Positions 1 to 11,689 of a stretch of DNA of 64,000 nucleotides are shown one piece after another. The notes under the pieces were generated by a model. That model saw only the letters and a list, made by a program, of their open reading frames with translations, did no database searches and was not told the DNA's origin. This DNA is from Rutpela maculata. Lineage: Eukaryota; Arthropoda; Insecta; Coleoptera; Cerambycidae. The position numbers were made by a program, and so were the translations under genes. The first letter of the stretch is position 1; each line of letters opens with the position of its first letter. The stretch lies in assembly GCA_936432065.2 (NCBI GenBank), contig OW386285.2, positions 182,156,301 to 182,220,300 of the forward strand. The letters are read 5' to 3'.

Positions 1-393
1 GGTTTCACCCCATATGAACTTATCTTCGGTCATACATCTAATAGACCACCCGAAACCCTTTAAAACCAAAAGGAGTTAATCACAAAATACGTCAGAGATT
101 TAAACAATAGAATATCTCGCTATTATAAAATCGCCCGCAGTCGAACACAATCTCAAAAAGAGAAATCAAAAGTTCGTTTCGACAAAAATGTTCCCCAAAA
201 ACGCCCCGAGTACAAAATAGGTGACTTGGTTTACGTAAAAGAATCACAGATCAAAAACAAATTGCAAAACAAATTTAACGGTCCTTTTAAAATAAAAGAA
301 GTTTTCCAAAATTCTGTTACCCTATTAAATCTCGAAACAAAACAAGAAACTAAAGTAAATTTTGATAGAATGAAACCATATACTGAAAATTAA
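1..393 (+). pseudogene. Errantivirus pol, C-terminal integrase remnant (copy 1)
   Basis: This is the last part of an integrase frame, cut by the window edge. It aligns by eye with the end of the intact pol at about 16459-16851 and ends at the same TAA (391-393). It covers the region after the integrase catalytic core, including the GPF-type chromodomain-like segment that ends integrases of this family. An in-frame TAA at 61-63 replaces a tyrosine codon of the intact copy, so the frame is dead. The base differences from the intact copy are scattered, which suggests an older insertion of the same family. The upstream part of the element lies outside the window. Confidence 0.9.
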
Positions 394-405
394 ATTTATT
401 TTCAG

Positions 406-2068
406 GTTTCTCCTGCTGTTCGGATCAGCACTCTGTCAATACAAAATTACCCCGATCAATAATACTGTTGGTGTATACTACCACCAAGACACGGACATCG
501 TGGTGACAAATGACAAATGGACTCTGCTAGTGCACAAAAACATTTCATCCCTGAAAATAGCTTTTGACAAAAATCAAAATATCTTAGACAAAATCTTGTA
601 CACTCTCAGTAATGGTGATCACAAGTCAATTATTTTTACGAGTGAAATTAAAACAGACTTTAACCTTTTGACGTAAATATCCAACTCTATTAAAACGAAA
701 TTTGACGAAATCTTTTCAGACACAAAAAGATATAAATGAGGAATACTTAACGGTATCGGTACAATATTCAAATCCATAACTGGAAACTTAGATGCTCAAG
801 ATGGCCAGTACTATACTAATTGTACAAATAAACTAAATAACGACGAACATCAACTGGAAAACTTAATCAAAAATCAAATTTCAGTTACAACTTCTGTTAT
901 TAAAAACTTCAACTCGACTATACAAAAATTACAAATTGACGAGGAAACGTTTAACAAAGATCTCGAAGAAATCGAACACACAATTCAAACCATGACTCAA
1001 GCTATCGAGGCTGCTCACATAAAACTAAAATTTTTATACATTTCCGAACAATTAATTAATAAATTCAAATTATCGAAGATAATTTGAACGATATTTTGAA
1101 TTCAATAACATTTGCCAGATTAGGAATCATTCACATCTCAATCATAACCCCTAATCATTTGGTAACAGCATTACAAGAAATTTCACAGAGCTTACGAAGG
1201 AACAATTTGCCACTTCCTATTAAATTATCAGCAGTTGCTAAGTATTTGGATATTATTGAATTACAAGCGTTTCAAATGGATTCTAACTTAGTATTTGTTT
1301 TAACAATACCACTTGTTGAACCCCAAAATTATAACACCTATCGCCTAAATCCTATCCCGATACTTGATAACAGAACTGGTCTACATCACATTTTATCTAT
1401 CTCACAAAAGTTTATCGCGAGAGACGATGATTCTTTAATGTACATACCTATACAACATTTGAAAGGATGCAAACCTCTTTATTTTGGAACCAAACTATGT
1501 TCGAACCTGTTTGCCTATCCTATCGACCAAAATGCCATACGTGAAGCCAGAATACTAAAACCGTTGCCGAAACTTCCAGAGAACTGTCAAACTTCCTTCA
1601 TTATTAGTCAGGGATACAACGTCCAAGAACTTGAAGACAACACATGGCTAGTAATTAATTCCGAACCACTTCACATCACCATCAACTGTCCAAAGAGAGA
1701 ATCCACGACAGAGTTAATCAACAAAAATTCCATCATCAAACTACAACCAGGATGTTACGCCTATGCAGGCATTACTCGAATACAAGCCAGTGCCAAAGAC
1801 TTCTCCGAAATTAAGGACAATTCACATCCTATCCAAATTCCTTTTGAATACTGTAATCACATGCCCGACAAAATCGAAATTTCAAAATTAAAACCACTCA
1901 AATTAAACAATCTCGACGTAGAAGATCTAGATATTGCAAAACCAAATTGGACCAATATTCCAAAGACCTGGATGACCTCATAAACGAGCCTTTTGTGACC
2001 AAACACGTATCTCGGTTCGCGTATTCCATAATCACTCTCATCATCCTGTTAGTTGTACTTTACATACA
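406..2068 (+). pseudogene. Broken errantivirus env (copy 1)
   Basis: This follows a conserved TTTTCAG acceptor (ending at 405) and is collinear with the env of the intact copy at 16864-18703. Breaks visible: TAA at 674-676; TGA at 737-739, replacing the last arginine of the furin-like cleavage site; and an indel near 1056-1080. The remaining open stretch, 1084-1983, covers the middle and C-terminal ectodomain. A small change near 1940 shifts the frame before the membrane segment. The cytoplasmic tail, polypurine tract and first 34 bp of the LTR are missing, because sequence jumps from the transmembrane codons directly into the LTR at about 2066-2070. The gene cannot make a fusion protein. Confidence 0.88.
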
Positions 2069-2397
2069 TTAGTCATAACAAACCTCCACAGGTATATCAT
2101 ATTACATGATAACGACGTCTCTTATTAATCGCTTATCTTAGAGATATTATATTTCACCTTTGTTTCTCACATTTTATGCTGACTGTCGAATTGCATTTCC
2201 TTTGTTCTATATTTTGCTTACTCAGGTTCTGTATGTTATAAATACAACTAGACATGCTTTGTAAAGCCAGTTATTAAACTCACTTAGAATGAAACACTTC
2301 TAATTATTGTATTATTCCTTCTCCAAGAGCCAACGTTGGCTCCATTAAATAAATATATCTTTTTTAAAAAGTCATTCATGTGAACCGTGATCTAACA
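2069..2397 (+). repeat. Partial 3' LTR of errantivirus copy 1
   Basis: The sequence matches the 363-bp LTR of the intact copy from about its base 35 to its terminal CA. It includes the TATAAATA box, the GAGCCAACGTTGGCTC palindrome region and the poly(A) signals. The LTR is followed by TATA at 2398-2401, the same tetranucleotide that flanks the intact copy. The first 34 bp were lost in the deletion that also removed the end of env. Confidence 0.88.
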
Positions 2398-2401
2398 TAT
2401 A

Positions 2402-4900
2402 TACAGTGGGAGGTTAAAAATACAATATAATAATAAAACAGTATACTGTACTGTTTCTGCGTGCTAAAAAAAAAGGAGAAGAAGAAGAATCTGGTAATTA
2501 CCAATACTGAATAATGTTGTATAGCAAACAAAAACAGAACACTAATAACAGAGTTGGACGCCAGATGGATTAGACCATAAAAAAAAAACTGACAGGCGAA
2601 AACACTCGTCACTGTCTAATTAAGAGAGAGCACAAGAAAGTTTGCAATCATGCAGACAACTCCCTCCCAGTAGTCGGTTCCTGTGGATAAATTTCTGGTT
2701 TGGCAAAAGCAAATAAACAGTGATTAAAATGAAATAATTATAAATTTAATGTTCTGAATGGTTCTTATCTTTCAAACTACACACACAAAAGGTTTACAAA
2801 ATACTATAAAATTAAAAAAAAATTAAAGAAAATTGAAATTGGCCTTTTGTTCTAGTTAAATTTGGTTGCAACCTATGTCAATTAAAGAAAATGAAAATGT
2901 TTGTATTTTAAGGTACCTTGTAAATTTTATTTATATTGAAGACTTTTACCTCCACTCCTGAGCTTAGACGTCGCTCACTGAAATGATGGTATCTGTTGAT
3001 GATGTTCAGACTCTATGAGGAGACGGTATCCAAATCGGCTAATTTTTGGTCCTGGGTAAATTTCTTGTTTGAAGTTGATGAGAAAACACTTTATTTTAAA
3101 TTTCACTTATCGAACCACTGGTATTAATTATGTACCTAATCACCCTTTTGGTTGAGAAGTATAACTGTAACCACACAGCTACGACTCTATAAACTTGGGA
3201 TTGACAATTCTAATATTAATTATAACAAATTTTAATTATATAACGAAGAATACTTATATTTTGTAATTTCTTTCAAAGCTCTTGTCATTTTTTTTCAAAA
3301 TCAAACTGACATCCCATTTTCTTGTCAGATTCAAATTCATAATTTTTTGGCATCTTAATAAATATTCTGGTTTTATACAAAATTTTCTTAATACTACTTA
3401 AAACTAAATAAAACCCACTCAGCACTTGCATTTAACTCTAACGCATAAATAAACAGTATTTAAACACATTACAAATAATTCAAATTGAAATCAATGAGTA
3501 TCCCCCTCTTTCAGTTCCTTCCTTCTCATAAACACATGGTCAGAAGTCCTAAGTGCAAAGGTGATACTCCACAAAAATGTTCCTAAAAATAACTACTATA
3601 ATACCCTCTCACACCTGGACAATAATTCATGGCCTTGCAAAGCTTTTAAATAAAGTCCTCACAATGTTATAGCCGTAGTGGCTTAAAGTCAACTTTTTTG
3701 TTATGAAAGCGTCCCCCTAAACCAACAAAATCCTAGATGAGGAGTGCATACAGGTACCAGTCTTTAACAAAAGTTCAAATGACCTCATTAATAGCAGTCA
3801 TTTTAACAAACCACACTAATCAATATTCTTCGAGAAGAGTTCCACGAATCATTTTAATTAGTCAATTTGGGATGTTTTCCCACTTAATTTTCACTTTTCA
3901 AAATGTTCTCCCATACACAAATGTTCCTTTTATTAGGTTTGATTATTTTAATTAGTTTATTTGCAAGTACAATATGAGGTATAACATCTTAAAACTAGTG
4001 AAAACTTATATTAACAAAAGTACGTGTATTTCATATCCAATTACGTCATATTTACTACCAGTTGCTATATTTAATGTTTTAATAAAATTCATTCACCTCA
4101 ACCTATACAGAGGCAGACTCGTGTATGCAAAATTTCCATGTCTGGAGAATAGAACAGAGACGAGTAATGAGTGTTTAAACTCCAGTCTAAAAGCTTCAAT
4201 GTTACAACCCATCTGGCTAAAACTAGTTTATTAAGTCGTGATCGTGGATGACATAGCATTACAGTGTGTCCCAGGATAGATGTAACAAGAGGTGTAATGG
4301 ACCAAAAATTTTGGAATTTTGGATTGGTATTTGGGGATTGAGTCCTGCTTGTTGTAAAACTAAAGTATACCAAAATTGACTTGATTTGGTGTTTGTTCTA
4401 CAGGGTGTTTTATAAGCAAAGTTGTAAAAATCACCACTAATAAAGTACCTTTATTTTTCAAAATATGAAAAAATTCCACTAAGAAAAGTTGTTTAGAATG
4501 CAATTTTGTACCTCTGTACCAAATTTCAGGAATATAAAATTATTTTTTTGAAACTTCCCATTTTTTGCGAATTAAGAGTTGAATTCATATTTAAAGTTGT
4601 GTAGGAGCAAATGTTAATCATCTCAAAAAGTAGGCTATTGGTAAATAAAAAATTGAATATACGAGATGTAAGAAGGTATAAAATGTTAATCGAACTAACT
4701 GTAAAACAAGAAACAATAACTAACACAAGATTAATTAGGTTTAAAAATTATAACAAGTAATAAATGTTCAAAACATAACAGATTCACAAACAAATTAATT
4801 ATTATTGACCAATACAAAACAATGTTTAAAATTTTTTTATTATTCGACGTAGCTATCACCCACATCCACACACATTTCGATCCTTAAAACTGTTTCGAAT
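2402..4900. other. Anonymous AT-rich sequence, no gene seen
   Basis: Only short open frames without recognisable motifs occur here on either strand. I see no paired terminal repeats, no tRNA-like boxes and no conserved protein motif. Some phrases near 4400-4560 look like generic dispersed insect repeats, but no second copy is present in the window to support this. Confidence 0.5.
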
Positions 4901-4929
4901 ATGATCTAACGGTATGGAGTTTACGGCAT

Positions 4930-5815
4930 TTGTAATTCGCCCTATGGAGTTATATGGCTGATAAAAATTTGAAATGAATTCGGCCACAAATAGAAAAGAT
5001 ACAGGGATGTCTTCAAATGAAACAATTTTTTTTTTTTTAAATATTCCGATTTTCACAAAATTTTACAGGAGGGCATATCAAGTGATTCCGAACAACTTTT
5101 ATTAACAAAATTTCTTTTTATCGCAGTAGGCCGGCGTCTTAGATCTAGGCGGCATTTATGTGTTGAATAAAGTCGTCTTATGGAGTTGTATGGCTGATAA
5201 AAATTTGAAATGAATTCTGCCACAAATAAAAAAAATACAGAGAAGTGAAACAAAAACTTTTTTTTTACAATTCCGATTTTCACAAAATTTTACAGGGGGC
5301 ATATCAAGTGATTGCGAACAACTTTTATTAACAAAATTTTTGACTATCTCTAAGCCTACTATGATTTCTCGAAAATTGCTATTTTCTTTTTTTCGCAGTA
5401 GACTGGCGTTTTAGATCTGGGCGGAATTTATATGTTGAATAAAGACGTCTTATGGAGTTGTATGGCTGATAAAAATTTGAAATGAATTCGGTCACAAATA
5501 AAAAAGATACAGGGGTGTTTTCACGAGAAGTGAAACAATTTTTTTTTATATTCCGATTTTCACAAAATTTTACAGGGGAGCATATCAAGTGGTTCTGGAC
5601 AACTTTTATTAACAAAATTTTTGTCTATCTCTAACCTACTATGATTTCTCGAAAATTGCTATTTTCTTTTTTTCGCAGTAGGCCGGCGTTCTAGATCTGG
5701 GCAGCATTTATGTGTTGAATAAAGTCGTCTTATGGAGTTGTATAGCTGATAAAAATTTGAAATGAATTCGGCCACAAATAAAAAAGATACAGGGGTGTCT
5801 TCACGAGAAGTGAAA
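4930..5815. repeat. Four-copy tandem repeat, period about 236-280 bp
   Basis: A unit containing the core TGGCTGATAAAAATTTGAA is repeated with cores at about 4955, 5191, 5463 and 5743 (spacings 236, 272 and 280). Each unit also carries an ATTCCGATTTTCACAAAATT block, a TTTTCGCAGTAGGCCGGCG-like block and a poly-T run; unit length varies mainly at the poly-T and a middle indel. It is a small satellite-like array without coding potential. Short minus-strand open frames inside it are repeats of each other. Confidence 0.85.
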
Positions 5816-5819
5816 CACA

Positions 5820-6240
5820 CTGTAGATATATTCCCACACCATCTGTGAGGTAGAACAAGCGGTGCATGTTTTCGCCTATTTTACATAATCTTATCTGTTG
5901 TTAATTTATATTGCACCTTTTTATTGTTGAAGTTGGACCAGGATTGTCATCGATTTTGTGGAAGTTGGACTGACCGGTAATATACGCCTCAATAACCATT
6001 CCTTCTCTATCTCGTACACTGGCTCTGTTTCTCTCCATTTTTGTTCACGTTATTCAAATTTTTTCTCCATTTCTCCATTTTATCCTCTTGCTCTTCATCG
6101 AGATCTTTCCGATCGTCTTGTTCGTTAATATAAGTATCATGACAATTTGTGGAAATAATGAAGCCTCTCTGCATCCATGCTCTCCCGACATCCTTTCTTG
6201 CTTTTATCAAAAATTATTTTTAGTAAACTATCGGGAGCTG
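5820..6240. other. Spacer, no gene seen
   Basis: I see no supported gene. The short frames on both strands are low-complexity (Lys/Glu-rich from CTC/TTC-rich DNA) and have no start-context or homology support. Confidence 0.5.
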
Positions 6241-6245
6241 GGGCT

Positions 6246-6822
6246 TATAGTCTAGGTGCCCGCATACATAAATGCAATTTATACATATCCTCGTATAACT
6301 TCTTGTATGGCATAATTGCGCCTAGTCTATCACTTTTTTCCGCTGCGAAAATTTTCGTAAACGCGGCGTTCCTCCTTGGTATGAAAAAGACGGTTTCCAC
6401 GCGTCGGACTGGAAAATCGGCAAATATATTTTGTCGGACAATTTGAGAATTGGATTCTACATATATATTCTATATATTTCTACAAACTATTCGACAAAAA
6501 TTTTGGAACGTTAAGGGTGTCTACCACCCTAAACATAACATAACATAACTTTAAAACATTTATTGATAACCAGCTGATTTCTTCAAGATTGCTTAATAAA
6601 AATATGTAGAATACAATTTTCGAATTGTCGGACAAAATATATTTGCCGATTTTCCAGTCCGACATGTGGAAATCGTCTTTTTCATGCCGAGGAGGAACGC
6701 CGCGTTTACAAAAATTCTCGCAGATGCAAAAAGTTATGACTAGGCGCAATTATGCCGTACAAGAAGTTATACGAGGATATGTATAAATTGCATTTATGTA
6801 CGCGAGCACCTAGACTATTGGG
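6246..6822. repeat. Fold-back inverted repeat, arms about 220 bp
   Basis: The left arm begins ATAGTCTAGGTGC near 6246 and the right arm ends with its complement near 6822. The arms stay complementary through the GTCGGACAAAATATATTTGCC region (left about 6400-6450, right about 6610-6655), around an asymmetric centre of roughly 135 bp. The two open frames in the arms are the same sequence read on opposite strands and are not genes. This is a hairpin-forming, MITE or fold-back type element; no target duplication is clear. Confidence 0.8.
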
Positions 6823-6902
6823 AACAGGAATTAACCCATTTTTACTTTTTCTCTATACCCATTCCCGTGGGTTTTGCGAGACTCCAAGCCAACTCTGGAC
6901 CT

Positions 6903-9725
6903 CCCTGTTAAAAAATTCTTATAAAAACTTATAAAAAAAAATGTATACGTTTTTATAATTTTTGATGTGTGTATTTGAAATGTGTTTTAATTGTAAGTTC
7001 TCATATGGTATCTACCAGTATTGTATATGTAATTAAAAGTTTTTATAGGTTTTTATAGTGTTTTAAATGTAAATTCCCATATGATATCTATTAGTATTGG
7101 TGAGTTTTTATAGAACATGTAATTAAAAGTTTCTATATGTTTTTATAGGTTTCTATAGTGTTCTGAATGTAAATTTCCCATAGAAATTCTATTAGTATTG
7201 ATGTTTTTTTTTACAGATTTTGGTTGTGTATTTGAAATATATTTTTAATGTCAAATCCCATAAACTTACATAGGTAAGTAGATATTATTTACTTACTATT
7301 AATATTTCAAATATCAATAGTAATATAGTGGTAAACACTAAATACTGCAAAAGTCCTTGTTTCCTCTAGCGTTCTAGTCTAAACGCAGTTAGTAAGTTAG
7401 CAGTAAAAGAGGCTGCTTTACTTTCAATTTAACAAACCCACGCTAGTTTCTTAGGTATTAGATATGAATTAGCGACATGTATAACAGCTCCCTCTACTGG
7501 ATGCTGAAGTATGTAACAGTAAACTTTCATAAGTTTTAATTATGCGTATGTGTGTTTTAAATGTACATTCCTCGTATGAAACCTATTAGTATACGTAAGT
7601 TTTTATAGTATTTGAAATACGTAAAGTTTTTTTATAAGTTCTAAATGTGGTCTGATGTGTGGCTATTTGAAATGTGTTTTTAATGTAAATTCCTTGCCTG
7701 AGGTCAATCAGCATTTGCATATATTAATAGGAAATGCGAAGTTTTTATAATATTTGCTGCGTACAATGGGTTGTAAATGTAATGTAAATTACCTATATGG
7801 AGTCTATCAGTAGTTATATGTATTAGTATATTTAAGTTTTTATAGTATTTGAAATACAAAGTTCTTTATAAGTTCTGAATGTGGTTTGATGTGGCTATTT
7901 GAGATGTGTTTTTAATGTAAATGCCCAAATATGGCGAGTCTATCAGTAGTTATACGTTTTCACCGTAATTGAAATATGAAGTGTTATAGATATTTTATAT
8001 GTATTTGAAAAGTATTTTTAAAATTCTCCATACGAGGACTATCAGTATTTGTAAGTTCTTATATGGTATTTGAAATACAAAGATTTTATGGGTTCAGATG
8101 TGTCTAAGTTTTTGAAGTATTTGAAATGTTTTTGAATGTAAATTCCTTGCCTGAAATCTATCAACACCTGCACGTCTTAATAATAAACACGAAGATTTCA
8201 TAAAATTCTATGAGGATATGCAATGGGGTTTTAAAGTAAATTCCCTGAATAAAGTCTATCAGTATATTTATAAGTATTTATGGTAATTAAATTGCGAAGT
8301 TTTATAGGCTTTCATATTAATTTCAAAGATATTAATTTACATTCTCAGTACGAGGCCTATCAGTATTTATAAGTTTTTATGGCGTTTGAAACACGAAAAT
8401 TTTGTAGATCCTGTGAGTTTTTAATGTATATTCCTCGCTTGGAGTCTATTGTAAGACTTTTATGCTTTAATGGGAATAAAGAGGATTTTATAAAATACAA
8501 TGTGTATATACAAACAATGGATTTTAATCTTACAATGAATTTTAATGTAAATTATTTGAAATCTATTGTATTAGTAAGTTTAGTTTAGTAAGTATTGTAA
8601 CTTTTTTAGGTTAACTACTATTGAAATCCCATGAAAACTTTTCAAATTAATAGTTGTAAATAATACTTTTCAATGGGTGCACTGAGAAATCCTTATTAAA
8701 TTCTTATATAAAACTAAACTAATAATAACCCTTCAAATCTTATAAAAACCATATACTAATTATTTCTTATTAAATGTTATAAAATTCATCACTTGGTTTC
8801 CTGATGAAACATTATTAGTTTTACCACTATAGGGACCCCATGAACACTTATCAAATTAATAGTTGTAAATCATTATTAATACTTTTTAATAGATGTCCCT
8901 ATAAATCCTATTAAATTCTTATATAAACTAAACTGATATGGCCCCATGAAGTCTTATAAAAATAAGTACAAATATATCCTTATAAAAATGTATAAAATGC
9001 CTACTAGGAACTCCTTGGTATATCTTTTCAATTTCATTACTCTTCAGATTCCAAAAAAAACTCACAAAAGTATTCGATAATACCTTATTCATACTTTTTA
9101 ACATGCATCCTTACACCTTACCTTTCATTAAATTCTTATATAAACTAAACTGATATGTACCCATGAAGTCTTATAAAAATGAGTACAAATATATCCTTAT
9201 AAAAATGTACAAAATGTCTACTAGGAACTCCTTAGTATATCTTTTCAATTTCATTACCTACTCTCCAAAAAAGTCGCAAAATTATTCGATGTAATTCCTT
9301 ATTAATACTTTTTAATACGTATCCTTGTAAATCTTCATTAAATTATTACATAAACTAAAACTGATAACAACCCCTCAGATCTTACAAAAACCATATAATA
9401 ATTGTTTCTTGTAAAAGATTACAGAACTCGTATTTGATTTTACTGATGAAACTTTTTCAGTTTCAACACTATTCATGGGAACTTATCAAATTAAAAGTTG
9501 TAATGCCATATAAAAACTGTTTTAGTATAAACACTTATGGAAACATACCAATAACAACATGGGTATTCCAACTCAATTAAGACTCTTTTAGATACTTCCC
9601 AATATAATTTCTATATGGCAAAATTAATGTACTTTATAAAACCTTATAAACCAGATAGGCTCTTATGATTACCCATAAAAAATTTATAATTATCTATAAG
9701 TTTGAAATAGGATTTTTTGACAGAG
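6903..9725. mobile_element. Non-coding TIR element, family A/B, copy 1
   Basis: Starts CCCTGTTAAAAAATTC and ends GGATTTTTTGACAGAG, so the ends are inverted repeats of the type CCCTGTCAAAAAATCC. It is flanked by CT on both sides (6901-6902 and 9726-9727), a possible 2-bp target duplication. The interior is AT-rich and has no long frame. About two thirds (roughly 6950-8580) is a series of diverged ~100-120-bp units alternating a TTGAAATACGAAGTTTTTATA block with an AATGTAAATTCC...TCTATCAGTATT block. A unique core at about 7270-7540 interrupts the series, and a different unit type fills 8580-9720. Copy 2 lies in inverted orientation at 30190-33277 and is collinear over the full length. Superfamily unknown. 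Confidence 0.85.
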
Positions 9726-9849
9726 CTGATGGTATGTCCGGAGTGATTTCTCACGTACTGTTGCTATAGCGTTCGATACTATTAAAATAATTTCATAATT
9801 AAAGTGTAGAAGGATTTATTAGTTATGTGCACATTTTTGTAAAATATAT

Positions 9850-10227
9850 TAGTTTGAGGGCAAGTGTCTTTCCGTGGGCTACTTAATGATATAAGTATAG
9901 TAGAGATGTCAATCGCTTCGTTTTAATTTGTAGAATAAGAATATCAATGGTGATAAGGTGCAATATTGCTTAGAGACCCAAAATCAAGATGGCGGCTAAA
10001 ATTAGTGTCAAATTATATGTATTTCAGTTCACAGAATGAAAGTGAAATATTGGGAAAACCAACTTACACAAACATGCGGAGATATTCAACATGGCGTCCA
10101 AGATGGCCGCCTCTGCAAAGAATATTACGAATTCCTTCTACTTGGGTCTTATGATATATCAAATTTTATGTTTTTTGGGACGTTCAATTAAAAAAGTGAA
10201 CTGAATTGATGAAAATATCAAACTTTA
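9850..10227 (+). repeat. Left terminal inverted repeat of the GCDTTS/CXC element
   Basis: Complementary to 20288-20724 with scattered mismatches. Landmarks are TCAATCGCTTCG, AAAATCAAGATGGCGG, CAACATGGCGTCCAAGATGG and GTGAACTGAATTG. A short open frame at 9966-10154 is just the repeat arm and is not a gene. Confidence 0.82.
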
Positions 10228-10358
10228 TTATTTTAAATGGTGGATTCAGATGTGGGGGGGGGGTTATTACAAAATCCAAAAAAACTACACAAAAATATGT
10301 TTCAATAATAGCACTCCAGCACATAGAACATAGAAATAGGTTTTAAAAACTACAGTCA

Positions 10359-10809
10359 TCATTGTGATCGACACTGATCATCGTCATCACTTTGAAAAAA
10401 AGTTTCCTCGTCATCCTCATCATTAGTAAGGGAAGCATTATTGTCACACAATTCCGGATCACCACTGCATTGGCACATTTCTGTGCATCTCAATTGGTTT
10501 ACAACACAAATGCATGACTGGTTACATCTTCTCTGCTTACATCCACACCTACTGATTTCCAGAAGAAATGATGGAGCAGAAGGCTTTGTACACATAATGG
10601 GCTCGAACTTATCCTCGACTTTCTTCCAGCCATGTTCTTCTGGAGATGGTAATACTGGGTATTATGTTAAATCTTGATGCCATATCATTGCCGGGTGAAG
10701 TGCTTCTCTTGTTGGTGGTAAACGTTCATCATAAAATTGCTTTTTGGTAAAAAGCCACCATCTGGCATCTTGCCTCAGCAATATCCACAATCAAAGTGTT
10801 AGGTATATA
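10359..10809 (-). pseudogene. C-terminal half of decayed GCDTTS/CXC protein gene
   Basis: This is the 3' half of the gene whose 5' half lies at 19305-20143. Read on the minus strand from the insertion point, it gives a conserved-looking stretch (WWLFTKKQFYDERLPPTREA), reached after a one-base frame change near 10750. An in-frame TAA (about 10663) follows, then an open segment of 78 codons (10359-10595) that ends the protein. That segment has a CXC (tesmin/TSO1-like) cysteine pattern, C-x-C-x4-C-x3-C-x-C-x6-C-x3-C-x-C, followed by an acidic tail rich in Asp and Glu. CXC modules bind DNA in known proteins. The stop and frameshift show that this copy was already decayed before, or has decayed since, the errantivirus landed. 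Confidence 0.72.
10806..10809. repeat. Target site duplication TATA (left)
   Basis: TATA directly precedes the LTR TG at 10810 and is repeated at 19301-19304 after the 3' LTR. Removing the element and one TATA restores an open minus-strand reading across the junction in the CXC gene. Confidence 0.9.
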
Positions 10810-11011
10810 TGTTATATAATATTACACGCTATCTTATTGCGACTTAGCCATAATAAACCTTCACAGGTATATCGTATTTCACGATAACAGCTTCTCTTAT
10901 TAATTGCTTATCTTCAAGATATCATATTACACCTTTGTTTCTCATAACTTGTGCAGACTGCAGAACTGCAATTCCTTTGTTATATATTTTGCTTACTCAG
11001 GTTCTGTATGT

Positions 11012-11047
11012 TATAAATATGACTAAACACGCTTTGTTGAATCAGTT
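11012..11047 (+). promoter_or_regulatory. LTR core promoter: TATA box plus TCAGT initiator
   Basis: TATAAATA at 11012-11019 lies 32 bases before the A of ATCAGTT (11044), matching the insect initiator TCAGT and the usual TATA-to-start distance. This places the probable start of the R region at 11044. The same arrangement is in the 3' LTR. Inferred from spacing and consensus only. Confidence 0.65.
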
Positions 11048-11101
11048 ATTAAACTCACTTAGAATGAAACACTTCTAATTATTGTATTATTCCTTCTCCA
11101 A

Positions 11102-11132
11102 GAGCCAACGTTGGCTCCATTAAATAAATAAA
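11102..11132 (+). terminator. LTR palindrome and poly(A) signals
   Basis: GAGCCAACGTTGGCTC (11102-11117) is a perfect palindrome, immediately followed by overlapping AATAAA motifs at 11123-11128 and 11127-11132. In the 3' LTR copy these would direct 3' end formation; the palindrome can form an 8-bp stem in the RNA just upstream of the signal. Confidence 0.6.
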
Positions 11133-11173
11133 CCTTTTTTAAAAAGTCATTCATGTGAACCGTGATCTAACAT

Positions 11174-11191
11174 TGGCGCAGTCGGTAGGAT
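11174..11191 (+). other. Primer binding site, tRNA-Ser type
   Basis: TGGCGCAGTCGGTAGGAT lies one base after the LTR. It is complementary to the 3' end of insect serine tRNA (...CGACTGCGCCA), the primer known for the 17.6/297/ZAM branch of errantiviruses. Confidence 0.85.
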
Positions 11192-11350
11192 CCGTAAACA
11201 TCATCAGAACAAGAAGCCTAACTGGTAGTGAAGCGCAAAAGAACAAGGACAACATCTGCAGAAGAAGTGCGTGTATATCTGCAAGAACAAGGAGACCTTC
11301 CTCACTGGTGGTGGCGGATCCCAATCCCTTGACGGACGAAGAACCTACTC

Positions 11351-11367
11351 ATGGAGATGAAATTAAC
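11351..11367 (+). CDS. env: Leader exon for env: start codon and splice donor
   Basis: In the leader between the primer site and gag, ATG at 11351 (second in-frame ATG at 11357) is followed 17 bases later by AAC|GTAAGT, a consensus donor with the intron starting at 11368. The matching acceptor is TTTATTTTCAG ending at 16863. Joining the two keeps one open frame into env and supplies a short charged start before a hydrophobic stretch, as expected for a signal peptide. Spliced env mRNA is established for gypsy-type elements; the exact junction here is my inference from consensus sites and frame. Confidence 0.75.
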
Positions 11368-11689
11368 GTAAGTCATTTTAAGAATCATCTCGTTATTTCT
11401 TTTCATTTTACAATTATTATTTCTCACAATTATTTACGTGTATTATACCGCTAATACACTCGGCAAACAAAGCCAATTCTGTTATCAAACAAATCCTATA
11501 CAAGCTACAACGCAACAATTTTAATTTTAAGTTATTTATTTTCGTATTCACGAAACGACTGTGTATTATACAGTTAATACACAATTCATTTACGACGTAA
11601 CAAAACAAGCTAATTTTAATTTAATTTCCGTATCATACTGCTGATACGTAACCAATTTTAGTTCAAAAATCTCTAAATAAAAAAGCAAA

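Larger units (their letters stand above)
10810..11172 (+). repeat. 5' LTR
   Basis: 363 bp, starting TGTTATATAATATTACACGC and ending GTGATCTAACA. It has the same length and, by eye, the same sequence as 18938-19300. It contains the promoter, a perfect 16-bp palindrome and two overlapping AATAAA signals. Confidence 0.95.

Noticed and set aside
11155..11454. 99-codon frame in the errantivirus leader
   Set aside because: Spans the LTR end and primer site; the useful ATG in this region is 11351 in another frame, next to the splice donor.
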